Shown: positions 45,872 to 57,586 of the stretch, in pieces
Layout of the letters: each line of letters opens with the position of its first letter
Position numbering within the stretch: position 1 is the first letter of the stretch
Program-made: the position numbers and the translations under genes
Notes under the pieces: model-generated
The model's database searches: none
Told to the model about the DNA's origin: nothing
Seen by the model: the letters and a program-made list of their open reading frames with translations, nothing else
Assembly: GCA_019022495.1 (NCBI GenBank)
Contig: JAFEKR010000005.1
Location: 3,100,001-3,164,000, forward strand
Reading direction: 5' to 3'
DNA: 64,000 nucleotides
From: Epichloe hybrida
Lineage: Eukaryota; Ascomycota; Sordariomycetes; Hypocreales; Clavicipitaceae

Positions 45872-46468
45872 ATGGACCGGCCGAGGAACCGTCAGCCAAG
45901 GCCACCGAGGCATGGCCCGAAGAGCAACGGTCCTTCTAGGAACCCGCCTCGGGGCTCGCTCGCCGCCACGCCCCAACAAGCTGCAGGCACAGTCCCGACA
46001 GGTCTCCAAGTAGTCGCAGGAGCATCTGTATTCATCGTTCTGAAAGAGGACCAGCCCACTGGAAAAGAGACTGCCGGCGTAGTCGCCGAGCTCTTGACCC
46101 GCGGCAATCACCCTCGTGGCATCAAGGTCCGATTGCAGTCGGGGCAAGTAGGCAGAGTGCAACGCATGGGCAACGAATCTGCTACTCAAATGACGGGCGC
46201 GGAACCCCCCAACAAGTCAAGTCGTTCGTCGAGGTTTAGTCATAGATATACCGACGTGCGGAGCGACTTGGATCTCCCGTCTGAACCACCAGCGAGGAGT
46301 TTGGCCGACTTTCTCCCACCTTCTCACGACGAGGGCACCATTCTCGGCTTTGGGGCTGGAGTTCCTGCCGCGGTTGCTTATGTTGCGGTGCCTTGCCCGT
46401 TCTGCGATTCCTTTGAAGGCGACGAAGCAGCAGTCACTCATCATATCGAACGGGAGCACCTGACGTGA
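45872..46468 (+). CDS. DUF2196 (YwbE-like) protein with a C-terminal C2H2 finger
   Basis: A single exon of 198 residues. After a Pro/Arg-rich N-terminus, residues about 48-105 match the YwbE-like family: ASVFIVLKEDQPTGKET, GVVAELLTRGNHPRGIKV and SGQVGRVQRM. This small beta domain is known from bacteria and fungi and has no assigned biochemical role. The last 25 residues form a zinc finger, CPFCDSFEGDEAAVTHHIE then REH, with C-X2-C...H-X4-H spacing, so the protein may bind nucleic acid or protein. An in-frame ATG at 45833 is possible; I prefer 45872 because the earlier codons look like leader sequence. Confidence 0.82.
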   Translation: MDRPRNRQPRPPRHGPKSNGPSRNPPRGSLAATPQQAAGTVPTGLQVVAGASVFIVLKEDQPTGKETAGVVAELLTRGNHPRGIKVRLQSGQVGRVQRMGNESATQMTGAEPPNKSSRSSRFSHRYTDVRSDLDLPSEPPARSLADFLPPSHDEGTILGFGAGVPAAVAYVAVPCPFCDSFEGDEAAVTHHIEREHLT

Positions 46469-46748
46469 AGCTTGCCCATATCATGAAAGGGGGCCGAGCG
46501 GACTCGGCAGACGATTGGACACGTAAACCCGTGCCTACCTACTCCAAACATAATCTCCAATGGAGTCATTACACCAAATAAATGGTTCTCTTTTGTCGCT
46601 AAATCTAGACAAAGAAAACTTTCATGCATTCCCACTATATCCGGAACGCCGCTAATGCTACCTGCCGACTGGTGCCATTTGCTTCCCAAAATCTTCTAAT
46701 CTTGTCCACATGGTCGAACTTTTGATTCGCCTGCGCCCCCAGGACCAT

Positions 46749-48000
46749 TTACTGAGGCAACAAGTTCTCCCGAACGGCAAACATCTTGATACTTACATTT
46801 GAGGTGAAGCCATCAACCTGCTTGCTGTAATTCTCCACTTGCTTGGCGTTCAACATACCCTCAAGACGACTTGGCTCCTGAGGCATCTTGAACAGTCTTT
46901 GCCACTCATCCTCCGGTAGAGGGGCCTGCTTAGACGCAGCGCGCTGGGCGTTCTCGGCCTTTCGCTTCGCCTGCCACTGGGAGATCTTGACCTGTTCACG
47001 AGCCACCTGACGCTGATAGAACTGGAAGTTGTTGAGATCGGTGTAGTGAGACTCGATGCTCTCAAGAAGCAAGTCGCACGTTTTCTCCAGGAACGGATCG
47101 ATGGCGAGATCCAGGTTGTCGATGGAAGGATACAGAGGAGCCTTGAAGGCGTCTCGCTTAATATCATATATAGAGTTGGGGGGCTCGATATCATCCGCCG
47201 GGGGCGGGGCGGGCATTTGGTGAAGGAATGTTGTGAGGAGGTGCGAGTTGTGCACGCTGATAGGTAACTCGGCCAGAATATCACGAAATGTGAGCTTTGA
47301 CTTTTGCAGGCTATGGAAATGGTCAGTATTTATGTGTGGCTGTATAGAAGCCCTGTGGTGTGACGAGGGATAGGTCTTACATATCCGTGGTGAATTTCCC
47401 TTCTTTATAGATAGCCATGAAGGCATTGGTCAAGCGGAATGCTCGCAAAGCCAGGTTTCCCTGTGAGCTCTTGCTGGTATCATAAACGAGAGCAATGGCT
47501 CTGTCATTGTCCTTTTGGTAGTGATGTTGGTTCTCAATGAATCCCATGTTGACAAAGTTGCCCATGGTAGCACTGGTGTACCATCCGGCAGTGTTTGCAT
47601 CAACGTTGACCTCCTTCAAGTATCTGACCATTTCGTTCTGGTAGGTGATGTTGGCCTTTTGTCGTGGAGCAGCAGCAGCGATCAACGAAGTATCGTTGTT
47701 TTGGTGACCCTCGGTAGCGGCACTGTCGATGGTGGGAAAGTGGAAGGTGTTGGTGACCTCGAGGACGTTATTCTTGTCCAAGCCGACGATAGAGCCGGTG
47801 GCAATAGTAGGGAAAGTCGAGGAGCAGTGCTTGGCAATCTTCATAATGACCTATAACCCTGCGGTGTGAGTAACTCATCCTCCAGGAAGCCATACTGCTC
47901 GAGGGGGGTTGAAAGGTGGGGCGCGCTGGCGATTTTGCAAACATACCAGAGCCTCGACCTGAACAGCCTGGAAAGGCGCATCTTTCAAAGCGTCGCTCAT
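46749..48000 (-). CDS. eIF3h: Eukaryotic translation initiation factor 3 subunit H (MPN domain)
   Basis: Three exons, 48000-47947, 47850-47381 and 47310-46749, encode 361 residues, typical for eIF3h. Introns are 96 bp (GTATGT...ATAG) and 70 bp (GTAAGA...ATAG). The N-terminal MPN domain reads [18 protein letters not shown], then [20 protein letters not shown], and later [14 protein letters not shown]. The metal ligands of active JAMM proteases are not kept, as usual for this subunit. The C-terminal half is helical, and the end [20 protein letters not shown] is as in fungal orthologs; a GTAAGT inside this end is coding, not a donor. It works in the cytosolic eIF3 complex at 43S assembly and is absent from budding yeast. 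Confidence 0.94.
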
Positions 48001-48585
48001 CTTGTCGGTTCGTCTGGAAACGCTTTTCGGTGCCAGGTGCACAGGCAGGGGCTTACGCGAAAACACGGTGGATTATATCTACACAGGGTCTCTTCGTGGA
48101 TGAAATATCAAACTTTTCGCGTGTCCGATTTGTGGGCGTTGTGGGTTGAAAGCGGTCAAATCTGGCACAATTTAGTGGGGTGAAGGAAATGTCTCCCCAG
48201 CTCCATAGCTAGAGCCCAGCCTTGACGTCTCGGAGAATGGGCACAAATACTCGACTTCAGAGACCTTCACCATAACCGTCAGGAAAGGTTATTTCTCGGG
48301 CCCTGTCGGCAAATGACAGTAACTATAGGAGCATTTGATGTCGCTTGCTTAAAATATATATCACAATTGCTCAAACGCCAGAATTTTATCCCAACAAGGA
48401 CACCGATAGCATCGCCCAGAACCGTTACTCCTCCAATAGTCCTCGATACGCGTTGAAAGTTCATCGCAGAACGCCTCTTATATGTCCATGAACCATTTTC
48501 TTCCCTCGAGACTCTGACAGGCTGACTGTAGGAGACTCCAACGAGTGTTTGCTTCATTGAGCATTAATCTCTTAGCCTCAGAAAT
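48001..48585. other. Intergenic region between two minus-strand genes, no gene seen
   Basis: It contains the eIF3h promoter and the 3' end of the UPF0643 gene. No supported frame. Confidence 0.5.
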
Positions 48586-49462
48586 TCACATCTTGTCCCA
48601 TTCAGTAATTTCCCAGCTGTTAACATTGTCACGGACAGTCAATCGATGCTGGTCAATTTTCCAGTAAGCGTACAGCGACCGAGTGGCGCCGGCAGCCTTG
48701 CGATGAGATGGACCCCTTCCCCCCTCTAAGGCGTCCTGGCGGGATCTCCAAACGCAAGTGGCGAGGTTTCGCAGCTCACCGTCAGGTGACCCAAACCAGT
48801 ATCTAGAATTGGTCAGTACTCAGTTGCAGGAAAGGACACCGCACATCAAGGAACCAAGATCTTACTTGAGGAAACCTCCACTAGCAATCGCTTCGGCGTG
48901 CGCGGCCTTGTCCAGCTCACCGAGGTGGCTGTAATCAGTGCTAGGTTTGATCTGGGATCTGAATGCGACGATATAGAATGAAGTTTCCTTGAAGTCTTTG
49001 CCCGAATTTGCTACGAGCTGCCTCAACTCGTGGATAACCTCTGGCCAGTTGAAGGATTCCGCATATGAGGCGGTGGCGTATTCCTCTCGAACCGCCCGCA
49101 GCCTTGACAGCGCCCTGGCCAGAAGGGCGTTTTCGTTGTCTAATGTTTGCAGGTCCAGCAGGTGATCTGTGTCGACGTATGGCGATTGGACGATGAAGCG
49201 TTCACCATCCAAGGCATCGTTCCGAAGGCCAGAGATGGCCTCCTTCTCTCGCACAAAACTGGGAATCTCGACTGGGTGAACCCCTCGGGCAGCCATGTCG
49301 ACAGTGGTAGGGGCTCAGCAGTATCTCACGTTTCTTGAGAAGGAGCGACCTCGCGGAAGGACCAGAGAGTTCAAGGCGTTGTGAGACACGATGGCAAACA
49401 GATGTGGTGGAAGATTGACCCCGGACAAGTTGACTACGAAGCAGAGAACGAGCTATGGGCAT
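48586..49462 (-). CDS. UPF0643-family fungal protein, probably mitochondrial
   Basis: Three exons, 49462-49330, 49271-48866 and 48802-48586, encode 251 residues. Introns are 58 bp (GTGAGA...CCAG) and 63 bp (GTAAGA...TAG). The first exon gives an Arg/Ser-rich start (MPIARSLLRSQLVRG) like a mitochondrial presequence. The end carries the family-like YWFGSPDGELRNLATCVWRS and AYWKIDQHRLTV. Members occur across ascomycetes, and their function is unknown. The second intron and the C-terminal exon are secure; the first intron rests on frame and splice signals only. If exon 1 is wrong, the protein would start at 49296. Confidence 0.75.
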
Positions 49463-50445
49463 ACCATTGATTGATGACGAGAGAGAGTTTTAGCAATTTA
49501 AAATTATCGACATGGCGCCATTTGGTGGGAGCTGTTCGACTTGCCACACCGCTCTGGAAGGGAAAATAAGATTCTCAAATCACGACATATGAAGACGGGG
49601 AGCCAAGGTCCAGCAAATCTGTAGTTATTATAAGGCGCAGTTATGGGCCCAAAGGATCAAGTCTGCGCCTACTGACCAGTCAGGATGGCGCAAAAAGTCT
49701 CTAGGTATCGATGAGGCAGTTGGAGAAATTATTACGCCATTCACGAATCAGCAAAATCAAAAAATGATCCATGCTGGGTGGCTGGGCGGATCCCTTTATT
49801 GTACGGAGTACATTGACAGTTTTCAAAACGTGCTTGTGGCTCTCGGTCCGTGCAGCCGACTGGCGGAACCGTACCTGAAGCTGGTTGGAGGAAGACTAGA
49901 AAGTTTACGAATTGTTTAAACCCTCCCTCATTTCACCACAGTTTAGATGACCTGGCTTCATTTCATGGCACGTATCAGGAATGTAGCCTACGACACCGAG
50001 TGGAAAAGAAAGTCGAAAACTCTCTTACTCCGTTTCTGCAACATTTGCGCTGCCGCCGTCGCCCCACAAAATGTCAGATCTCTGACATGTGTGGGTCAAA
50101 TCGAAGGCACGACAAGTTGACCCTGAATGACACCATCACACTCACTGGTCAGTGCATTCTTACGCAAGCAAAGCCGTGCTATGAAATTTGCGAGTGAGAG
50201 AGGGGGAGGGGGGCTGCTTACGGAGAGAAGAAGAAGAGGAAGAAGAAGAAGAAGCGTTTTATATGCATTATAGTGTTTACATACGGAATTAAAAGTAAGT
50301 AATTACAGTGAATTGAAGAGCAAGTCTCTTCTCGTGGCTCTTTCCCCTCTTTCCTCTTTACCATTGAACAACGGTCATGGCCGGTTTCTTACTTTGGCCA
50401 AAGTTTGAAAGGACCATGTTCTTGCCGATTCACGCCGGATTTCGC
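49463..50445. other. Intergenic region with a purine repeat, no gene seen
   Basis: A plus-strand G/A-only stretch with GAA and GAAG repeats lies near 50223-50256, in the 3' region of the GH76 gene. Nothing else is recognisable. Confidence 0.5.
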
Positions 50446-51543
50446 TCAAGAGGCTCGAACTGCTGCCACGAGAGCATCCACAGCACTCCCGTGTGATGCG
50501 CCATTGACACCAACCACAGGACCGGCCCATGCGACACCCATTTTGTTGTCCTTGCCGCGGTTCTTGGTCCAAACAGAGTCGGCATGTCTCAGGATAAAGG
50601 AGCGGATGTCACCGTCGCCGATTGCCTGGTTGAGGTAGCCCAGATTCCGAATGAAGACTCCTTTGAACTGCTTGGCGTCGAAGCCGCAGTTGCCTTCCCG
50701 CGTCTCACACTTGTCCGTCTCGACGAGAATGCCGTCCTTGTTGGAGAGAGCGCCGATGGCCGCCTTGGCCAGTGTTCTGGCTTGGTCGAGAGCACCGCCA
50801 CCGAGCAGAGAGGGCTTGGACAGTTCTACCAGAGCACCCAGAATCACACCCTGGATATAAGACCAAGTCTGCAGGCCATTGTTCTTGCACTGATCATTGA
50901 GACCATCGTTGACGAGGTTCTGGCCGTTGATGATTCCGCTCTGTCGGAACCAGCTCCACTCGTCTTTGGCAATCTGCGCATATGTTTTGTTGGACGGGAT
51001 GCGGTTGGCCAATGAAGCAGCAACGGCAAGGTACAGCTCGTTGGAGACTGCGTTGACGTATTTTCGATCTTTTTTCCAGTAGATGCCGCCCTTGCAAGGC
51101 CCCCCGCGGCCCGTCTGCATGTCGTTGAAGATGTCAACGGCCGTTTCGAGATGGGCTCCGTCGCCCATGGCGTCGTAAGAGTGAATGAGGCCCAGAGCCC
51201 ACCATCCTTCATCGTCGTAAAACTCGTTGATGTAGCCTGGGAACTTCTTCGGGGCGTTCCGGAACGTGTTTTGTATTCTCTGGGGGATGCCGAGCGAGTT
51301 GGCTGCCCCGGGCTGGAGAAGGGCGAAATCGGCCATGGTTGTCAGAGCATTGCCGCTCTGCCACCAGGCGCCGTCCCAGAGTCCCGACCCTTGGTCGTAC
51401 CAGTTGTCGTTGAGGGCTCTGATCCCGGTGGAGGCCTGCTGAACATACTCTTGTTTGGATGCAGCGTAAGCGCCCTCAGCATACAATGAAGCCGTGAGGG
51501 CAAGGCAAGATGCCACAGCGGAGAGGGGCCTCTTTGACAACAT
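50446..51543 (-). CDS. Secreted GH76 mannan endo-1,6-alpha-mannanase
   Basis: One exon encodes 365 residues. Residues 1-28 are a signal peptide (basic start, VASCLALTASLYA core). The alpha/alpha-barrel of GH76 is seen in NDNWYDQGSGLWDGAWWQSG, then the catalytic double aspartate in FYDDEGWWALGLIHSYD, and later GPCKGGIYWKKDRKYVNAV. Enzymes of this family cut alpha-1,6-mannan backbones of fungal walls or act in anchoring wall mannoproteins (Dfg5/Dcw1). No GPI signal follows the catalytic domain here, so a free secreted enzyme is likely, for wall remodelling or attack on other fungi. A 21-base A run lies in the 5' leader (plus-strand 51629-51649), and a TATATAAA word at about 51717-51724 could be its TATA box. 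Confidence 0.93.
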   Translation of the reverse strand: MLSKRPLSAVASCLALTASLYAEGAYAASKQEYVQQASTGIRALNDNWYDQGSGLWDGAWWQSGNALTTMADFALLQPGAANSLGIPQRIQNTFRNAPKKFPGYINEFYDDEGWWALGLIHSYDAMGDGAHLETAVDIFNDMQTGRGGPCKGGIYWKKDRKYVNAVSNELYLAVAASLANRIPSNKTYAQIAKDEWSWFRQSGIINGQNLVNDGLNDQCKNNGLQTWSYIQGVILGALVELSKPSLLGGGALDQARTLAKAAIGALSNKDGILVETDKCETREGNCGFDAKQFKGVFIRNLGYLNQAIGDGDIRSFILRHADSVWTKNRGKDNKMGVAWAGPVVGVNGASHGSAVDALVAAVRAS

Positions 51544-52839
51544 CTCAGGGACCGCCGTTTTTTGGTTGTTGTTACGAACGAATGTGATTGAGAGAAAAAG
51601 TAACAGCAACGAAGGGAGGAGAAAAGTAAAAAAAAAAAAAAAAAAAAAAGAGCGAGCTCCTGATCAGGACGGGTGGTGAACAACTGATGCCATTGAAAAT
51701 AGAGCTGGTCGGACGATATATAAATGACATGCATGGGGTCTCAGGTGCTCTGGAGCAAGCATCGAAGGACAATCTTTGGGTGTGTCTTAAACTACTTCTC
51801 TTGGGTGCCCTCAGGTGTCGTTCACTACAGGCTGTGAGCCACTTATGTCGTGTATTGATCTAGCTCCCGTGTCTAGGGGATGGATGACTGGTGATGATGG
51901 CCTCAAAGAATAGTCCGCCCTCGCCATGACGCGTCCGGGCTAGTTTGCAGCGTTTGTATCAAGCCATGCACTGCCAAAGGAGGATACCAGGACGTGAGAT
52001 TCCAAGTCAAGCCAAGTGAGGGCAGGCAGGGTGCGTCGGGTCCATCTTTTTTGAACACAAACAAGTGGCAGTTGAAGGCTCACACATTGTGGAAAGGGAG
52101 CGGCATGGCCAAGACTCCCCGGGCGAGAATTCAGAAGGGCGGACGGCCTGGGAGAGGACTCCAACCGGGGGACAAGGGGGATTGTTTAACCTTTGAGTCG
52201 TGGGGTTTCTCGTGTGCTTTTTTTTTTGCTTTTAGGTCGATCCCAATCATGCCTGTGTGCGTTGTTGCACGGGAGATTTTTCGTGGCGGTTACGCTAGAC
52301 ATGTTGACAGCCCTCCACGCACGATATGTCTTAGCTGCGGAGGAGGGTCGAAGGGGCAGACAAGACTCACAGACACTCTCATGCAAGGCGATCGGGATAT
52401 TAATCTGGATCTGGGGGCGTTCATGCACGATGATGGGACGCGGGCCTGATTGGTCGGCGAGCCCCCACTTCCACACATCCATCCCTTGTTGGGATGAGCC
52501 CTGTGGCTTTTTTAATTGGGCCCCCGATCAGCACAATGTCTGGTTGTCTGGTTGTCTGGTTGTGCCATGGTTCAAGGACCAATGAGAACACGCCGCGTCT
52601 TCTTACGCATCCGCCCCCGTTGTCGCTTCATTGTCTCGTCCGGAATTACAAATGAGTCTCTCGAAAAAGGTCACGTCCTGAAATGAAATCGGCCGACTCC
52701 TTGTGATGGATGGACCCATCGTCGAAGGGCTATCGAGAGCGATTCATGCGCAACAGAGATCAGGATTGATATGAAAGGGTCAGTGTTTTTTGGTGGAAAA
52801 TCTTCAGCGGCAAGGTGATATACAACAATCATGGCGAGA
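51544..52839. other. Intergenic region, no gene supported
   Basis: This 1.3-kb gap holds the GH76 promoter and the 3' end of the carrier gene. A 9-base T run and short repeats ('ctggttgt') occur near 52540-52563. Frames up to 151 codons lack domains. Confidence 0.5.
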
Positions 52840-53968
52840 TCACAGAATCCCCGCGTCCTCGGCCGGCGCTTTCTTCCGCCGCTTTAACCACAGCTTTGCA
52901 GCATCATACGTCCCCAGGTACAACGAACTGCCTATGGCCGTCCACCCTGATCGGAAGAGCCCGCCTCGGAAGAAGCCCCCCGGCCCTCGTTCCCGATACA
53001 CCGTCCTGGCTACGGACCACGAGCCAAGGTTCGTCTTGTTGTGCGTCGTCCCCGTCTCACGCCCGCTGTGCGTGCTTCCGGCCATGAGCATCATCCTCGT
53101 CTTCACAACATCACTAGGCGTCGTGATGAATGCCGCGACCGCGCCGGCGCTGCCCGCGCTCCCCCCCGCAACCAAACCAGTCTCGACGACGCCCCTCGTC
53201 TGGTCCTGTCGCCCACCGAGCTTCTTCTTCCACGCCCACGAGCGCAGCTGCTCGAAGATGGGGAACTGGAGTGCCGTGAAGGGAAGGTTGCGCGCCACCA
53301 GCGCCGTGTACCCCGTGAATAATCGTCGTGATGTATCCTTGCCAGCGACGTGGCGGAAGGCCAGTAGAGATGTTGAGCTACTACGAGTCGTCGTCTTCCC
53401 CTTTGACGAGCCGCTGTCCTCGCGGAGCATCTGGGCATTTTGCTTGATCACCTCGGCGGGAGCCAGGACTAGACACGAAGCCAGCTCGGCGATTGCCGAC
53501 GCGGATGAATGCGCGAGCGATTCATGGATCGGGAGGGATTTTCCAATGACGGCCTTGGATTGCTCATAGACTGAGAAGAATAGCCCAGCTACTTTTTTGT
53601 CAGATTTCTCAATTCCACCAAAGAAAGAAAAAAAAAAAAAGTACGTGGTATTCTGAGTCGCCGCTATCCAGGAAACGACAACTTGGAAAAGACGGGGGAT
53701 GGATGAACATACCAGCCGGGAGAGTGGCCAGCACAACGCTCCCTATACCCTGGTACAGTCCCCTCAGGGCGAATGCATTCTGTTTCGACGATCCGTACGT
53801 GGAGAGATAATCCTGGCTTTGATACCTCGTCTTGATGGTGTCGAGCGGATACACGAGTAAGTCGACGGTGAAGGCTGCTACGGCGCCGGCCTACAATGCC
53901 AATTGGTTTAGTCATGTGCTTGTTTTCAGGGAAACAGTCTCTGGTCGACTCACTACATAAACGTCCAT
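52840..53968 (-). CDS. Mitochondrial carrier family protein, probable S-adenosylmethionine carrier
   Basis: Three exons, 53968-53954, 53890-53713 and 53588-52840, encode 313 residues. The first exon is only 15 bases (MDVYV). Introns are 63 bp (GTGAGT...GTAG) and 124 bp (GTATGT...GTAG). The three carrier repeats show PLDTIKTRYQS, APAEVIKQNAQ and TPSDVVKTRMM, with six predicted helices. The second repeat's PAEVIKQ and the short length fit the inner-membrane SAM carrier (Pet8/SLC25A26), which feeds mitochondrial methylation, biotin and lipoate synthesis. The substrate is inferred from these motifs only. The tail is Lys/Arg rich. Confidence 0.86.
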
Positions 53969-54489
53969 TTGGGGGAAGGGGGAGATGAACTCGAAAACAT
54001 GATGCAGAGTAGAGATGATGACAATTGCGGCGGGAACTCGTTGGTGGTCACTTGGCCCACAGTCTTCGTTGGATGACATCATGATGTTGTACGGATGTTG
54101 GCGCGGACGGGATCACGAGCCGCGTGCTCTGCCACATAACGACTCTGGGGTGTCTGCTAGTTTCGATGGAAGAAAAAAATAAAACGTGCCAGTGGTGAGA
54201 TTTAATCTGCAAATGCAAAGCTATGTAGATGGCCCCTTTCCATCTGGTCCGCGTGTGTGCTTGCAACTTGCTAAATGCGCATGTTTTCGCTGGCCCTCGA
54301 ACCCCCCTTTAACGAGCAAGTACTTCAAGAACATCTAGGCTCCAGGTTATACCAAAGAAAAAAGTGTTGCGCCCGCATCCTTTCTAGTGAAGTCTATGCC
54401 AGTAATGCCTGAAACGATGATGATTGGAAACTCATATGCAAGTGAGCCATTCCTTCTAGAGCAGGTCCGCTTCTCTGAAGAAGAATCAG
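53969..54489. other. Intergenic region, no gene seen
   Basis: Between the carrier start and the 3' end of the phosphatase gene. Nothing recognisable. Confidence 0.5.
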
Positions 54490-55827
54490 TTACAACTTGC
54501 TTGGCAAACCGCCCACATCTTCCGATACAACTGCTACTACGACGCAGATGTCATCGACTTTCCCGCCGCGCCACTGCTCGTGGGGGTAGTATCTCTGCAC
54601 TTCCTTGGCAAACGGCCCGTCGACTTTGGTATTGACACTGGCGGCTTTCGCGGCGCCGACAATCTCTGTGGCCAGGAGGCTTTGCAGTGTGATGGCCTTG
54701 GCCGTCTTGCCGTGGGCCGCCGAAATTTCACCTGCGAAGCTGGGAGACTTGGTCAACGAGTCGATGGAGTCGGCGACGCGGACGCCGCCGGCGGGGGTCA
54801 TTTGCCATGCGCCGCTGGATGCCATGACTCGGCTTGCGATTTTGAGAATGTCGTGGTGGAAGAGGTTGTCTAGCACGCCGTCTGTAGCGAACATGAGGAT
54901 GTCGCCGTGTCGCACGCAGTGTTGCGACACGTCTGCGTCGCGTGGCAAGTCGCAGAGTTGGGCGCCTCCAAAAGCAGCCATGCGCGCGGCGAGGCTCGGC
55001 GGCACGAGCGACAGCTGAAAGGGAGTGTTGAAGGCATGAGTCTGCGGTTCAGAGTGCGCATTTATGGCGTTCAGACGGAGTTGCAGGAATCCGGAGTCCC
55101 CCAGATTGGCCACGTCAAAAGTCCCGTCTGGCGCGGCGATGCCCACGCACGCCGTGCTTCCGCCGGCGTGTAGTGACCGGTCTTTACATACGGCATCGTA
55201 GCCCTTTTGCATGAGCCGCCGCGCGGTGAGAGGCGGGCTGCTGGCGGAATCGTGCTCGTACGCCGAAGCGGCCATGTACTCGCAGAATCCGTGGGAGAAG
55301 TCTGCTGGATCGACACCTGAATCGACCCAGCCGCCCACGCCGTCTGCGAGACCGAATGCGACGGAGCCGGAGTCGTTGACGCGACTGACGAAGAAGGCAT
55401 CGTGACCGGAGTCGGGGCGAGAGGACCGCCGGCGGGTGCGAGGAGGCTGGATGCGGTTGTACGGACTGAAGTGGAATACGTGCGAGGCTGGATCGTAGGG
55501 ACGGTCTTTGCCGATGAAGGACGCGGCGATGTGGTAGCTGAATCTGGGGGGTGCAGGAGATGACGTCGACGTCTGTGAGGACTGTGAGGGCGACGACGAG
55601 GACGAGGATGAGAAGTACGCTTTTGATTTTGATGGCGACGGGTCGGCTTTGTGGTGTTGTTGGACGGCTGGAGTACGGGTGTGTTTGTAGTTCAGGGGAG
55701 AAACTAATTCGATGCAAGAGTTAGTCGTGGTCTAGTCCATCAAAGGTAAGGAAAGATGCATACCTCTATTAACTGACATCCGCCATGGTGTCGCGGCCGA
55801 AGCAACCCTGGCGCTCGATGTAGCCAT
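54490..55827 (-). CDS. PTC7: PP2C-type protein phosphatase, Ptc7-like
   Basis: Two exons, 55827-55764 and 55703-54490, encode 425 residues. The 60-bp intron (GTATGC...TTAG) joins MSVNR to VSPLNYKH. An Ala/Arg start and a Ser-rich stretch suggest mitochondrial targeting. The metal-dependent phosphatase core shows GHDAFF, GLADGVGGW near residues 140-148, NLGDSGF, FATDGVLDN and DDICVVVAVV; the Asp residues of these boxes bind the two metal ions. Yeast Ptc7 and animal PPTC7 dephosphorylate mitochondrial proteins and support coenzyme Q synthesis. Assignment to Ptc7 rather than another PP2C rests on size, the SpoIIE-like motif set and presequence. Confidence 0.9.
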
Positions 55828-56599
55828 CTAGGTTGATCTGGGTTGCGTGACAATAAGGACTATGGTCACCCTAATGCGGATGTAGGCGGATGCAGAGTTG
55901 TCGCGCGCGGAAAGACCAGCTGGTCTAAATCGGAGAGCGGAATTACGCACAAATACACAAATCTTCACACAAATCCTCACGATTGATATTAAGATGGATA
56001 TTTATTATGGGGTCCAGCAAGGGTGAGAATTTTTTAAGACCATCGGCTTGTCCCACGTTGCGCAAGTCAATAATAACAAGGGGTAGACAGGCAAACATCT
56101 GTGGATTCTGGGGATTCCAGATCTCGTCATTTCCGATGCTATGGATGGTACTTCTCATGCTATGATCCGTACAGTCAGGGTCACTGGTGCCGAGATGAAA
56201 ATCCAGTGCGTCACCTTCTGAACCACAATCTTCCCGGTGGCAAAACGAAATTATTTACCCGCAGTGCGCCCGACAGTCACAAGGTCACAAGCGTCGTCCG
56301 GCTTTCTCCTTCTTAGCCGAATTAACAATATCGCGCCTCTGATTGGTTGCCGGATACTCCAATGGTTGCCGGACAAATAGCCGAGGATGGCTACTCTTCC
56401 CAAATTCCATCGGCGAACACACACCGATATACTTACGTCTCCGCAACAACTTCCAACAACGCGCCATTCTTCCACGGGCGGCAGATCGAGTTAATCCTTT
56501 CCTTGGTCAATTTGAACAACACGAGGCCACCTCTTGCTGCCTGTCTGGCTGTCGACTCCCGCCGTCCTCGATCCCCGATTAATTCCTCGCGTCGCGACA
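55828..56599. other. Divergent promoter region, no gene seen
   Basis: Separates the PTC7-like gene and SDH2. No clear motif. Frames across 56347-56844 are leader and shadow of SDH2. Confidence 0.5.
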
Positions 56600-57586
56600 A
56601 TGGCCGCTCTTCGCTCATCCTCCCGAACTCTCGGCTCCTCCTTGAGGGCCGCCATGCGCCCCGGCGCTGTCTTCACCCGCTCAATGGCCTCTGTCGCCGA
56701 GGTTCCCCAGGAAAAGGCTTCCAATATGAAGACTTTCCAGGTCTACCGATGGAATCCCGACACCCCCGCCGAGAAGCCCAGAATGCAGTCCTACACCATC
56801 GACTTGAACAAGACCGGACCCATGGTCTTGGATGCTCTCGTTAGAATTAAGAATGAGCTTGACCCTACCCTGACTTTCCGACGAAGTTGCCGTGAGGGCA
56901 TTTGCGGTAGCTGTGCCATGAACATCAACGGCCAGAACACCTTGGCTTGTCTGTGTACGTTGCCACGTGGGCACATATGCGAAGGCCTCCCTGCAAAATC
57001 AGTCACTGCAGACAAACGAACAATAGCTGATTGACAATTTGAACAGGCCGCATTCCTGCCGAGAGTTCCAGCGATGTCAAGCTCTATCCCCTGCCTCACA
57101 CCTATGTTGTCAAGGATCTCGTCCCGGACTTGACCCATTTCTACAAGCAATACAAGTCAATCAAGCCTTATCTTCAGCGTGACACTCCCGCTCCCGATGT
57201 ATGTTCTCTGTCCTCTTGGAACGGAGCGAAGAGCATGGACTGACTTTTCTTTCTCCTCACAGGGCAAGGAATACCGCCAAAGCAAAGAGGACCGCAAGAA
57301 GCTGGACGGTCTATACGAGTGCATTCTCTGCGCCTGTTGCTCAACTTCGTGCCCCTCGTATTGGTGGAACTCTGAGGAGTACCTCGGACCTGCTATCCTG
57401 CTCCAGTCGTACCGATGGCTCGCCGACTCGCGAGACGAGCGCAAGGGCGAACGCCGTGCCAACCTGGAGAATAGCATGAGTCTGTACCGTTGCCACACCA
57501 TTCTCAACTGCACCCGTGCCTGTCCCAAGGGTCTGAATCCAGGCAAGGCCATCGCCGAGATCAAGAAGCAGATGGCGCTGTCATAG
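56600..57586 (+). CDS. SDH2: Succinate dehydrogenase iron-sulfur subunit (complex II)
   Basis: Three exons, 56600-56954, 57047-57198 and 57263-57586, encode 276 residues. Introns are 92 bp (GTACGT...ACAG) and 64 bp (GTATGT...ACAG). The first ~30 residues are an Arg/Ser/Ala mitochondrial presequence. The ferredoxin-like domain carries the [2Fe-2S] ligands in [10 protein letters not shown] and the LACLC joint across intron 1. The C-terminal domain carries ligands of the [4Fe-4S] and [3Fe-4S] clusters in [16 protein letters not shown] and [17 protein letters not shown]. It passes electrons from the flavoprotein to ubiquinone in the inner membrane. No unusual residue is seen. Confidence 0.97.

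Noticed and set aside
46790..46800. A GTAAGT that could be a third intron donor in eIF3h
   Set aside because: Reading through gives the family-like end [12 protein letters not shown] and a stop; no acceptor is needed.
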